Positions 1-8,245 of a stretch of DNA of 64,000 nt are shown here, one piece after another (within the stretch, counting starts at the first letter, position 1; every line of letters begins with the position of its first letter). The DNA is from Taibaiella chishuiensis. Its GTDB lineage: Bacteria; Bacteroidota; Bacteroidia; Chitinophagales; Chitinophagaceae. The notes beneath the pieces are model-generated. The model made no database searches. It saw nothing but the letters and a program-made list of their open reading frames with translations, and was not told where the DNA came from. The translations under genes and the position numbers were made by a program. The stretch spans positions 248,001-312,000 of the forward strand of contig NZ_PYGD01000003.1 in NCBI RefSeq assembly GCF_003014535.1, read 5' to 3'.

Positions 1-172
1 TGCAAAGCACCAAATACCAGGAGGAATGTTGTCATCCTGAGCATCGCGAAGGATCTCACCGGTTAGCTGGCTTCAATGGCGTGCAAAGCATCAGACACCA
101 AGAAGAAGCCTGTCATCCTGAGCATCGCGAAGGATCTTATCCCTTAGCCGGCTTTACCAACGTGTGTTCCTA
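1..172. repeat. 82-bp tandem repeat family, two units (inverted relative to the 41.6 kb array)
   Basis: Two units spaced 81 bases apart share the core GTCATCCTGAGC followed by ATCGCGAAGGATCT (near 31 and 112). The end near 150-165 reads as the reverse complement of the left flank of the array at 41590-41970 (ACGTTGGTAAAGCC), so both loci carry the same element in opposite orientation. The array runs off the left edge, so its full copy number is unknown. I see no coding potential. Confidence 0.85.
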
Positions 173-220
173 TTCCTCTTTATTCTTAGCGTCCCGATAA
201 GAACAGGGGGAGGGCATATA

Positions 221-252
221 TAAAAAATAAGCGTCCTCTAAGACTAGAGGAC
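221..252 (-). terminator. Intrinsic terminator, minus strand
   Basis: A perfect 8-bp inverted repeat (GTCCTCTA / TAGAGGAC, loop of 4) is followed on the minus strand by a T-rich run. It lies about 190 bases beyond the stop of the arginase-fold gene and is the first hairpin after it. The AT-rich stretch 253-444 shows no other feature. Confidence 0.6.
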
Positions 253-444
253 ACTGTTTAAACCAATAAACCGCACTATGAAAAGATATTAAGTATAGAA
301 CAAATTACGTGCCAAAAAAGCTTAAAGGCGTACTTTTGATATATTTTATTTTAGTTTATTTATTTATTATTGTTTTTCAAATCTATTTTAAAAAGCTGAT
401 TTTTATAGACTTGTAAGATATAGTTGCTATAAACTAGCTGCTTT

Positions 445-1581
445 TTATACCACGCGCTCCTGTTCGCGGAACCAGCGTTCGGGAATTTCGTTGGAGGCCG
501 CTTGCAGGTAATCGGCATATGAACAGGGAGTAAAACTACCGTCCGGTAATTGCATCCACCAGCGGTTGGTCTTTTTACTTTTCAGGAAAAGGGTGTCGTT
601 GCCGGTAAGGGCTACCTGGTATTCGATAAAGTCGTTGCGGTCGGCAACCGGGTCGGCCTCATTTTTGCGGACCAGGAAACCATCTACAAAATACCACAGC
701 ATTTGAGCTATAAGCCTGGCGCCCTGCTGGTCGGTATCGTTTTCGGGCTGGTAACCATAGATACCCATGGACGACAAGCGGCCGCTCATGCCGGCATAAC
801 GGGTAAGCTGGCACATTTCATCGCCGAAGAGACCATTGGGCGAGCCATCCTTCAAGAAAGGCGCATCACATTTGCGTACCGCCTTCATGTCGATACTCAA
901 CAGGTCACAGTTGCGCAGCACAGGCTCCATTTCTTCGGGGTTTTCGCGTACGCGGCCCAGGCGGAAGCAGTCAAACCGCAGCTTGTCCAGGGTTTCGAGC
1001 ATGCCCGGGTTGGTATAATAACTCTGGAAACCCATATGGCTGAAGTGCCTTACGAAATTGGGCTGCTCGGTAAGCATATCCATCAGGAAGCCGGCATCGC
1101 TTATGTTCTCCGTTTCCTCGAGATCGATCAGCATATCGACTACGGCCGCATTGGCAGTCTGGCCGGCTCTTTTAAATACATCGTATTGCTGCAGGGTAAG
1201 GTCGTGCGAACCACCGATAACCAGGGCCACTTTGCCTTGTTCCTGTATTTCCTGCAGTACGGTACGCAGCGCGGCGCGGGTATCGGCAATGCTTGCGCCT
1301 TCCCGGATATTACCCATGTCCGCTACCTTCACACTGCCATGCCAATCATACATACGATACAACTCCGCTCTTACGGCATCGGCTGCCATCGACCAGCCTG
1401 CATTAAAGTCGTGCCCTCTTTGTTCGCCGCAACCAACCAGTACGATATCGGCTTCGCTCCAGTCCGGCTTGAACTCCGTGATCACCTGGATCTTTTTCCC
1501 GATCTGTAAAGGGTGCCCGGCGTTGTTTTCAGGCAGTTCTGCAAAATGTTTTTCCGCAAAAAAAGAGTGTAAATCGCTCAT
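445..1581 (-). CDS. Arginase/formimidoylglutamase-fold protein with degenerate metal site
   Basis: This 378-residue protein resembles the ureohydrolase (arginase, agmatinase, formimidoylglutamase) superfamily. The first metal-ligand motif is present as GGSHD (residues 123-127, His126). The second, normally DAHxD, reads DMLID (149-153), so the central His is Leu. The third, normally SxDxDxxDP, reads SIDMKAV (229-235), with Lys where the second Asp should be. At least two of six Mn ligands are therefore missing. In Bacteroidota such proteins are often annotated as formimidoylglutamase; from these residues I would not assume hydrolase activity. It may bind a metabolite or have a structural role. 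It is monocistronic, with a near-consensus -7 element (TATCTTTA on the minus strand, 1605-1612). Confidence 0.75.
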   Translation of the reverse strand: MSDLHSFFAEKHFAELPENNAGHPLQIGKKIQVITEFKPDWSEADIVLVGCGEQRGHDFNAGWSMAADAVRAELYRMYDWHGSVKVADMGNIREGASIADTRAALRTVLQEIQEQGKVALVIGGSHDLTLQQYDVFKRAGQTANAAVVDMLIDLEETENISDAGFLMDMLTEQPNFVRHFSHMGFQSYYTNPGMLETLDKLRFDCFRLGRVRENPEEMEPVLRNCDLLSIDMKAVRKCDAPFLKDGSPNGLFGDEMCQLTRYAGMSGRLSSMGIYGYQPENDTDQQGARLIAQMLWYFVDGFLVRKNEADPVADRNDFIEYQVALTGNDTLFLKSKKTNRWWMQLPDGSFTPCSYADYLQAASNEIPERWFREQERVV

Positions 1582-1686
1582 GTAAAATGGATCGTTTGAG
1601 GGGGTAAAGATAAAGGCTCCTTTCGGGATAGGGAAAAAAACGGAAGTATAGTTTTTTTTACAAGGAGCATTGCGTTTATTTCCTGC

Positions 1687-1717
1687 ATAAAAAAAGGAAC
1701 CTGCAGAAGCAGGCTCC
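1687..1717 (-). terminator. Terminator of the blaI-M56-TonB operon
   Basis: A 9-bp stem with one mismatch (GGAACCTGC / GCAGGCTCC, 4-base loop) is followed on the minus strand by seven T residues. It lies just downstream of the beta-barrel receptor stop at 1802. Confidence 0.7.
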
Positions 1718-1801
1718 GGTACCGTTAGGGTGCGTATGAATTCCCTGCGGTGGTTTTTTTGACTTTTGACTTTTTAGAACGGCAGACTCTTTATGGATTC
1801 T

Positions 1802-4246
1802 TTATTGCCTTACCCTTCCCTGTTCGGCTTCGGCACTGGTGTTTTTTTGCCTGGCCTGGTTATTGGTTTTGCCAAAACGGTAACTGAAGGTAAGACGGGC
1901 TACGCGGGTATCGTAAACGTTGTTATAGGTGGCATCGGTATGCGCCAGGTTATTAATAATGCCTTTATTAACTCTTGTGAAAAAGATATCGTTCAGGCTC
2001 AGCCTTATGCTGGCTTTATCTTTAAGCAGCTTTTTCTGAAGACCGGCATTGATCTGCCAGAAGGTGCCGGAGATAAATTGGGCGGATACCACATCGGTAC
2101 GGTATACCGCGCCCAGCTCGGCGCTCCAGCCTTTACCCAGCAGTATCTGGTTGTTGAGCGAGAAGAAGCCGTAAGGTCCGCTTGCATCCAGCGTTTCGGT
2201 ATACAACTGGCTTTGGTAATGATAGTAACCAAACTCGCCGTAGGCGTTTATCGTAAGCCATTTGCCCACCGGTATCGAGGCGTCTACCGAAAGGGTACCA
2301 AACTCGGTCTTCCCGATATTGCCCGGCCTGCTGTACATAATCTTACCCTGCATTTCTATGGTCTCCGTTACCTCGTTATTAACGCGCCCTAAAGAAAGCG
2401 TGGTGGTTAGTTTGCCTTTATAGGTATGGCTCAGGTTAAGGGTATTGGAAAAAGAGGGATTAAGAAATGGGTTGCCCACATAATAGCTGAACTTGTCGAG
2501 TGGCGAAATGAAAGGGTTGAGGTTCTCATAGTAAGGACGGTCTATCCTGCGGCCGTAATTAAGGCCGATCACGTTATTGGCGTTGTCGTCGAGTTTATAG
2601 GAAAAATAAACCGTCGGGAACAGGTTGGTATAGTCGCGGGTAAACGAAGAATCGGGTTTCATAACATTGCCCAGCTGGTGGCCGGCGGAGTGGGTATGCT
2701 CCAAACGCAGGCCCAGCTGCATCGACAGGCGTTTCCATTCTTTGCTCAGGTTCAGGTAGCCGGCGTTAATGTATTCTTTATAGAGAAAATGATTGCTTTT
2801 GTCGTAATCGGGCACTGCGTTATTACCAACGATGTTTTTATAGTCGGCGGTATTGTCTGTAGCCGTATAGCTGGTTTTAGCGCCTGCCGATAAGATAGCG
2901 CCTTTACCCAGGGGATGGGTATAATCTATTTTGGCAGCATAAATATTAATCGTGGCGGGCAGGTTGCCGGTAAGATGATCCTGGCTGAGCGGCGACATGT
3001 CCGGGCGGTAGCTGTAGTTGTTGAACGATATATCGTCATGTGTTTTATAGTTGACATAGTCCAGGTCTATACCCAGTTCCCGCCCGCTGCTGTCGAAGTT
3101 GTGCCTGAAGTTGAAATTGATACCGCCGTTACGGAATGTCGAGTTTTCGCGGTTCTCAGCTACGATAAAGGAATCCGGGATCCGCTGTGCATCCGCAATT
3201 TTACTGACGTTGTCAGTGTTGCGGCTGCCGGGGTTATACTGTCCGGTCAGTACGATGCCGAAGGTCGATTTGGACGTGGCATAAAAATCCATACCCAGCT
3301 TGGATGTCACGCTTTTACTCCTGAATTTAATATAGGAGTTCTGCGAAAAATAGGTCATGGGCTGCTCGTCCTGGGTACGCAGGTCCCGTATGATGTCGAG
3401 GTCGTTAAACGAGGTACGGCCGTTGTACGAAAGGGTTGTAAAGAAATTAAACTTGTTTTTACGGTAGTTCAGGTTCAGGCTGTTGTTGGACGATGCGTAA
3501 CGCCCCTGCCCGTAATTCAGACTGATATTACCATTGAAGCCATTGGCCTTTGCCTTTTTCGTTTTGATATTGATGACGCCTGCATTGCCGGCCGCTTCGT
3601 ATTTGGCGGGCGGGTTGGTCATGATCTCGATCTTATCTATGGCATCGGCAGGGAGGGAGCGCAGGTAGTTTTCCAGTTCGCTGCCGGAGAGGTAGGTCGG
3701 TTTATCGTCGATAAAGACCATGACGCCGTTTTTACCTTTAAGGCTGATCGCGCCGTTGTTGTCGATGCGTACGCCCGGCGATTTTTCGAGGGCATCCAGC
3801 GCCGAGCTGCCGGCATTGGAGATCAGTGCATCTACATTCACGACCAGGCGGTCTATTTTCTGTTCTATAAACGCCTTTTGTCCTACTATGGATACTTCTT
3901 TAAGTTCCTGCCCCTTGCTGGTTTGCAGGGTAATGGCCGGCAGGTTCTGTACTGTTGTGTCCAGGGTTATGGCAGCACTGGTATAGGTTTCGTGACCGAC
4001 AAGGCTTACCCGCAGCAGGTAGGCGCCGGTTTTCATTTGGTCCAGCTGGAAATTGCCATCGTAATCGGTAAGGGTAGATTTTACCACGCTGCTGTCTTTT
4101 GCAGCGAGCAGCGATACCAACGCGCCGATGGCGGGTTCGTTCCGGGCGTCTTTTACCGTGCCGTTAAGGGCGGGGCTGCCATCTGCATAAAGGTAGCCGG
4201 AGAGGATAAGGCACAAGGCGAGCAGTGCCATGAATTTTGCTTTCAT
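1802..4246 (-). CDS. TonB-dependent receptor-like outer membrane beta-barrel protein
   Basis: The 814-residue product has a Sec signal peptide (about residues 1-22), a carboxypeptidase-regulatory-like beta-sandwich domain (about 25-110), a plug-like domain (about 125-230, ending in NAGVINIKTKK) and a long C-terminal beta-barrel rich in alternating aromatic and polar residues. This matches the Bacteroidota outer membrane beta-barrel family (PF14905-type). These are usually 750-850 residues, so the protein looks complete. The substrate is unknown. It lies 79 bases downstream of the M56 peptidase gene on the same strand, so it is probably the third gene of the blaI operon. That would place an outer-membrane protein under peptidase-sensor control. 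Confidence 0.88.
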   Translation of the reverse strand: MKAKFMALLALCLILSGYLYADGSPALNGTVKDARNEPAIGALVSLLAAKDSSVVKSTLTDYDGNFQLDQMKTGAYLLRVSLVGHETYTSAAITLDTTVQNLPAITLQTSKGQELKEVSIVGQKAFIEQKIDRLVVNVDALISNAGSSALDALEKSPGVRIDNNGAISLKGKNGVMVFIDDKPTYLSGSELENYLRSLPADAIDKIEIMTNPPAKYEAAGNAGVINIKTKKAKANGFNGNISLNYGQGRYASSNNSLNLNYRKNKFNFFTTLSYNGRTSFNDLDIIRDLRTQDEQPMTYFSQNSYIKFRSKSVTSKLGMDFYATSKSTFGIVLTGQYNPGSRNTDNVSKIADAQRIPDSFIVAENRENSTFRNGGINFNFRHNFDSSGRELGIDLDYVNYKTHDDISFNNYSYRPDMSPLSQDHLTGNLPATINIYAAKIDYTHPLGKGAILSAGAKTSYTATDNTADYKNIVGNNAVPDYDKSNHFLYKEYINAGYLNLSKEWKRLSMQLGLRLEHTHSAGHQLGNVMKPDSSFTRDYTNLFPTVYFSYKLDDNANNVIGLNYGRRIDRPYYENLNPFISPLDKFSYYVGNPFLNPSFSNTLNLSHTYKGKLTTTLSLGRVNNEVTETIEMQGKIMYSRPGNIGKTEFGTLSVDASIPVGKWLTINAYGEFGYYHYQSQLYTETLDASGPYGFFSLNNQILLGKGWSAELGAVYRTDVVSAQFISGTFWQINAGLQKKLLKDKASIRLSLNDIFFTRVNKGIINNLAHTDATYNNVYDTRVARLTFSYRFGKTNNQARQKNTSAEAEQGRVRQ

Positions 4247-4325
4247 GATTCAGGTATGGGGGCTATATGGATCGGGTAAGGTGCTTCAGTAAAGACAGGC
4301 GGCTGCTGTTGCGTTGCTGGTTGGG

Positions 4326-5840
4326 TTAGGAAACTTGATGGTGATCGGGTATGGGGCTGTCGGTGTTTTTGCTTTGAGGTACAGTAGGTGCGTCCGTACT
4401 GGTCTGCAGGTCGTAGAGTATAGCCCAGCCGGCATTTTTAACGTATTTGCTTTTTAATTGATGATGCAGGGTCGCAGGTTGTTTAATGCCGTTTACCACC
4501 AGTTCGTCGTCGTTTAGTTTGTAGGACAGTAGGCGGTCTTCGGCAATAATGCCTGCGCGGGCAAGGTCGGTAATAATATGTTGGCTCAATGCAAGCGTAT
4601 CGGTGCCGGGTTGTTCATTTACGGTGGTAATCGTCGTCGTCAGTATTTCGGTACGGCTGGTCGATTTTAAGGAACGGCGTATCAGTACGCGGTCTGCCCT
4701 GCGTGGGGTTTGTATACAGGCCGTGGTCGTCCATGGATCCGATGCAATACGGATCGGTTGCTGGTACCGGTGTTGCATATTGTCTTTGCGGCTGTTCCTG
4801 TTTATCTGTTGCATATTCCAGGAGAACGTACAGAGAAAGGAAAGCAGGGCCAGGCTGAATAAAACCAGGAAGCTCTTTTCGATATTGCTCAGGGTCTTGT
4901 TCCTGTTGGAGGCGATACGGGTTACGCGGTCGAGCAGTAAGGTTTTACGGCCGCCCAGCGCCATTGCCAGGCCACGGCCGCCTGCAAGTTGCAATTGGCC
5001 GAAGGATAGCAATGCATGGACCAGTGCGGTTTTATTGCCACTGACTTCCAGGGCCAGCTCATCGCAGCAGTTTTCCCTTTCGGTACGCAGCTGCGCAGAA
5101 AGCCAGCGTAAAAAAGGATTGAAAAAGAACAAGGCTTCGAGCAGGGTCTGGCCCAGGTTGACGAGGTAATCCTTACGGCGTATATGGGCGAGCTCGTGTA
5201 GCAGTATGGCTTCAACTTGTTCCGGCGGCAGCTGGCTCAGCATGCCCAAAGGCAATAGGATAATAGGTTTCAGGATACCTGCTACCGATGGACTCTGCAG
5301 TAGTGCCGATTCTTTAAGCCGCACGGTTTCCTTGATGCCCAGCCGTGTTTTGAGTGTTTCCAGCCTGTTGGTCCAGTAGTTGTCCTGCACGGTAGTTGCC
5401 TGCCTGCGTTGTCCGCGCAGCTGCCTCATATCCTGTATCAGCCGGAAGCCCTTAAAGCCGCATACGGTTATCCAGAGCAGGCTAAGGGCGTTGGCATTGG
5501 CATTGATAAACCCGGTAAGCGCTGTCCATAGCGCCAGGAGCAGGGTGGGGAGTTGGTGCCGTTCGCCGGTGGTCGCCAGGTTGTCGGCAAGATCCGCGGT
5601 AGGGTTGTGTTTGAAACAAAGAACGAAGGTGACGCCGCTGGTAAGCGCAAATGCGCCCAGCAGCAGGGCAAACAGGTTGTACCGCTTGCCTGGGCTCGCT
5701 TTGGCGCTGAACTGGATAATAAAGGCGGCCAATAAGGACAGCAGTAATCCTTCCCATAAAGAATGAAGAAAGGTAAGGCACAATGCCCTGCATAACTCAG
5801 TGGTCCAGAAATGTTCGAATAGGCGAGCCATCAGTTGCAT
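4326..5840 (-). CDS. M56 (BlaR1-type) membrane metallopeptidase
   Basis: This 504-residue protein has several N-terminal hydrophobic segments (about 20-45, 57-77, 98-128), then the zinc-binding HELAH motif at 215-219 and a downstream ERENCCDE segment (about 254-261) typical of the third ligand region. Another membrane span follows near 315-340, then a C-terminal periplasmic tail without a penicillin-binding sensor domain. BlaR1/MecR1-type M56 proteins cleave or inactivate a BlaI-family repressor on sensing a ligand; the lack of a beta-lactam sensor means the ligand here is unknown. Its start is 5 bases from the blaI stop, so the two are co-transcribed. Confidence 0.9.
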   Translation of the reverse strand: MQLMARLFEHFWTTELCRALCLTFLHSLWEGLLLSLLAAFIIQFSAKASPGKRYNLFALLLGAFALTSGVTFVLCFKHNPTADLADNLATTGERHQLPTLLLALWTALTGFINANANALSLLWITVCGFKGFRLIQDMRQLRGQRRQATTVQDNYWTNRLETLKTRLGIKETVRLKESALLQSPSVAGILKPIILLPLGMLSQLPPEQVEAILLHELAHIRRKDYLVNLGQTLLEALFFFNPFLRWLSAQLRTERENCCDELALEVSGNKTALVHALLSFGQLQLAGGRGLAMALGGRKTLLLDRVTRIASNRNKTLSNIEKSFLVLFSLALLSFLCTFSWNMQQINRNSRKDNMQHRYQQPIRIASDPWTTTACIQTPRRADRVLIRRSLKSTSRTEILTTTITTVNEQPGTDTLALSQHIITDLARAGIIAEDRLLSYKLNDDELVVNGIKQPATLHHQLKSKYVKNAGWAILYDLQTSTDAPTVPQSKNTDSPIPDHHQVS

Positions 5841-5845
5841 GGGGT

Positions 5846-6241
5846 TTATTTATTATCCATTTGTTTCAGCAGGTTCCTGATCGCATCCAGTTCTTCCCGG
5901 GAAGTTTCCTGGTTGCCCAGCAGTTGCATCATCAGGCTTGAGGGGGAGCCTTTGTATAAGGTCTTTACAAAACGGTCGAGCAGGAAGCCTTTGGTTTTCT
6001 GTTCTTCCTGTGCCGGTCTGTAAATATGTTTCATACTGCTTTCGTCGCGTAGCAGTAACCCTTTTTCAACCATGATCTGCATCAGCTTCAGCGTAGAGGT
6101 ATAGTTCAGTTCTCTTTGCTCGTTGAGCTTACTGTTGACCGCCCGCACCGTAGAAGGACCTTCCTCCCACAATACCTGCAGGATTTCCAGTTCCGCTTTT
6201 GTGGGTTCCTGGTCTTTCGTATTCTTATCTGTCAGTTTCAT
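5846..6241 (-). CDS. BlaI/MecI/CopY-family transcriptional repressor
   Basis: The 131-residue protein is a standard-length winged-helix regulator of the Penicillinase_R family. Residues 14-80 carry the recognisable pattern (PTKAELEILQVLW, TVRAVNSKLNE, YTSTLKLMQIMVEKGLL). The C-terminal helix (about 85-131) should form the dimer and contain the cleavage region. Together with the downstream M56 peptidase it forms a sensor-repressor pair, which probably also controls the TonB-type barrel gene that follows. A palindrome within its own promoter suggests autorepression. The start codon lies only 4 bases after a perfect -7 element, so the mRNA may be leaderless or nearly so. Confidence 0.9.
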   Translation of the reverse strand: MKLTDKNTKDQEPTKAELEILQVLWEEGPSTVRAVNSKLNEQRELNYTSTLKLMQIMVEKGLLLRDESSMKHIYRPAQEEQKTKGFLLDRFVKTLYKGSPSSLMMQLLGNQETSREELDAIRNLLKQMDNK

Positions 6242-6245
6242 ATTT

Positions 6246-6274
6246 CAAAGGTAGGAAACTTTTCGTACGAACAA
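6246..6274 (-). promoter_or_regulatory. blaI promoter with embedded palindromic operator
   Basis: On the minus strand TTG, an 18-base spacer and TACCTTTG (6246-6253) match the Bacteroidota promoter consensus. A perfect 10-bp palindrome, TTCGTACGAA (6262-6271), fills the spacer next to the -33 element. That position suits repression by a dimeric regulator; BlaI is the obvious candidate, by inference. Confidence 0.65.
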
Positions 6275-6469
6275 ATTTCTTAGGTCTTTTTTTTGAAAAA
6301 ATATTTTGTCGCATTGTTTCCTGGCCCCTGGCATCGGGTAACGGCAACTAAAGCCGGCCCTGCCCCGATGGAATTATAGTTACCATAAATCCGCAATTGT
6401 CGGAGCGTGTCGCTTCGTAACCAGACTTATTCGGGAGGTAAACAGGAAGTATTTGACCGGTTTTTCCCC

Positions 6470-6505
6470 GGGGGCATTTTTTGCCCCCCGTGGCGTAGAT
6501 CTTTG
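6470..6505 (+). promoter_or_regulatory. Inverted repeat and -7 element upstream of secreted protein A
   Basis: An inverted repeat, GGGGGCA (6470-6476) and TGCCCCC (6482-6488) separated by five T residues, precedes a partial -7 element (GATCTTTG, 6498-6505). A closely similar repeat and the same GATCTTTG occur upstream of the precursor gene at 13326-13580, so this is probably a shared operator. Confidence 0.5.
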
Positions 6506-6532
6506 TTCTTCACCAAACAAATAAATCTCCTT

Positions 6533-6895
6533 ATGAAAAAAGTAATGTTATTCCTGATGATTTCCGTTTTCTGTACCGCTGCCAGTTATGCCAATAGCCT
6601 GCAGATCATGAACCTGACCAACTGTGCTTATACCATCAGCACGCAGGTGGGTTATGTAAGCGTAACACCGGCTTCTACACCAGGCGCCAACCAGTTTTTT
6701 CCAACCGGTTCGTTCGTAGGCGCCAAAGTTGCGCAGGGCGGTAACTGGACTTACCAGATCAATGTGCAGGGTACTACTTCTATGAGCGTATCGAGCGCTA
6801 CTGTTGGCGATTTTCCTGCCTGTAACGGCGGTTCTGCTTACACCGTTAGCTGGAACGTAAATACTGCAGGAAACATCGTACTCCTGATCTTCTAA
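6533..6895 (+). CDS. Small secreted protein A (unknown function)
   Basis: I chose the ATG at 6533 because it begins a clear Sec signal peptide (MKKVMLFLMISVFCTAASYA) and lies downstream of the -7 element; in-frame codons further upstream overlap the operator. The mature protein is about 100 residues, beta-rich, with many Thr/Ser/Gly/Val and two Cys (one in LTNCAYT, one in PACNGG). It ends in a hydrophobic strand, GNIVLLIF. The end resembles those of the two paralogous secreted proteins at 9978 and 12133 (GNNVMLDI, GGNVLLEI), so it may be a distant relative. Function is unknown. Confidence 0.75.
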   Translation: MKKVMLFLMISVFCTAASYANSLQIMNLTNCAYTISTQVGYVSVTPASTPGANQFFPTGSFVGAKVAQGGNWTYQINVQGTTSMSVSSATVGDFPACNGGSAYTVSWNVNTAGNIVLLIF

Positions 6896-6926
6896 TTAAG
6901 ATACAGACCTGTTTCTTTAAATGCCT

Positions 6927-6957
6927 GCGGACTGTTGTATAACAGTCCGCTTTTTTT
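6927..6957 (+). terminator. Terminator of secreted protein A
   Basis: A perfect 10-bp stem (GCGGACTGTT / AACAGTCCGC, loop GTAT) is followed by seven T residues. Confidence 0.85.
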
Positions 6958-7162
6958 ATGGTAAGCAACAAACGAAAAGATAATAACCGGTGTGTCTTGT
7001 TATAAGACGATGAGGGATTGTGATGGTATACGATTTTTATGGTTGTCTCCTGTTAAGATTTGAAGGACGGGATGGCATAAAGCCAGGATGCGCTACTGTA
7101 AAGGGATACAGCGTACCTCATGTTGTGCATGCCGGTGCCGGGGATACATGCATTAAACAAAA

Positions 7163-7275
7163 GTGTTAATTTATGTGAACGTTTTGCGGCTTCAATCATT
7201 CTTCGGTGTACTTTCGTTCTGGTTAGTTTCATATCTTGATTTCGTGCCCGGTCTTTATGGCCGGGCCTTTTTTTT
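7163..7275 (+). ncRNA. Candidate small RNA unit 1
   Basis: A conserved upstream motif with core ATGTGAACGTTT (block 7163-7184) is followed by a -7-like TACTTTCG (7209-7216), a short unit containing CTGGTTAG, and a strong hairpin (GCCCGG 7246-7251 / CCGGGC 7261-7266) with eight T residues. The reading frame starting at the GTG at 7163 runs through the terminator and is not conserved in unit 2, so I read the locus as non-coding. The predicted transcript is about 50-60 nt. Confidence 0.45.
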
Positions 7276-7395
7276 GTCCCTGTGTTTTTTGCAGGTACAG
7301 GGCTTGCATCTGGTGTGCTTATCCTGTCCCGGTTGCCGGGAAATACCAGGTTTGATACCTGGCAGCTGCACGATGATGTAAGCGGTCTTAAAGTA

Positions 7396-7549
7396 GTGCT
7401 AATTAATGTGAACGTTTCTAGGTTTCGATAATATCCACCTTTATCTTCGTACCAGTTTGGTCTAAGAAGTACGATGCTGAAGGTTTACCTCCCCGTTTTC
7501 TTTTAGTCTTATCGTGAACTTGCCCGGTCTTCGGACCGGGTTTCTTTTT
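7396..7549 (+). ncRNA. Candidate small RNA unit 2
   Basis: The block 7396-7417 repeats the unit 1 upstream block at 20 of 22 positions. A -7-like TATCTTCG follows at 7442-7449, then about 70 bases including a CTCCCCG stretch. The unit ends in a terminator with stem CCCGGTC / GACCGGG around a TTCG tetraloop (7523-7540) and a T-rich tail. No open frame of note. Confidence 0.45.
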
Positions 7550-7648
7550 GTTATCTACACTGGTTTAAGAGCTGTGTTAAATTCTTTGAATTTTTACAAC
7601 TGTACGAATAACTGCGAATTTGTGTGCGGGAGTCATCTATGGTAAACG

Positions 7649-7766
7649 TTTGTCACTACATTTGAATCGCATTCGCCTGGTTAGCGGAAGCGTGTGAATC
7701 TGAAGATCTTCTCCCCGAAGACTTTCGATTAGTGTATCCGGCCCGGGCCCTGCGCCCGGGCTTTTT
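7649..7766 (+). ncRNA. Candidate small RNA unit 3
   Basis: A third unit carries AAACGTTTG, a perfect TACATTTG (7657-7664), and CCTGGTTAG and TCTCCCCG, which echo units 1 and 2. It ends in an 8-bp GC stem (GCCCGGGC, 7741-7748 and 7754-7761) followed by five T residues. The promoter spacing is less clear than in units 1 and 2. Confidence 0.4.
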
Positions 7767-7775
7767 ACAATATAG

Positions 7776-8245
7776 GAATCTTTATGGGTAGGGAAAGATC
7801 AGGGGGCAGGCGAACGTGGCCCGATGGAACTCATTTTTTGCACGCTGCGGGATGACTAAACATTGACATGTTAAACAAATCACTTCGCTGGTATGCCAAT
7901 GCTCCGATTTTTTACTTGGGCAAGCGACGTTGCGCATAGAACGGCGGACATTGACCGCAGTTTTTAAACCGGTTTTTCTATCCTTATCGGTAACCGTCCT
8001 TTGCTCCTTGCCGGTGTAGGATCAATACCCGTAAAGTGTGCTAAGTAAGACGTAAGATGAAATAGAAAACATTAGTGGGGAAATGAAAAGGAGATAGGGG
8101 GAATGAGTCCGGGACAAGGGTTACAGGATAGAGGTCCTGTACAGCTTGTTTGGACATAGACGCTTCGGGCTGCATTGCAGGGGGTAGGTATCAGCCACGA
8201 TCCTTTCGCAACGCGGGCTGCAGGGTAATAGGATGTTGCGCCGGA
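7776..8245. other. Non-coding stretch, nothing recognised
   Basis: After the third terminator this stretch up to the methyltransferase stop holds no gene-like frame with codon bias, no clear promoter and no strong hairpin that I can support. Confidence 0.5.

Noticed and set aside
550-1509. Long plus-strand frame opposite the arginase-fold gene
   Set aside because: Antisense shadow of a gene with coherent family motifs; its own sequence shows none.
2915-4279. 454-codon plus-strand frame opposite the TonB-type barrel gene
   Set aside because: Mirror of high-GC codon bias; the minus-strand product has signal peptide, plug and barrel.
7163-7381. 72-codon frame starting GTG within the small-RNA region
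   Set aside because: It runs through a strong terminator, and the same start motif at 7396 is followed by a stop after a few codons.
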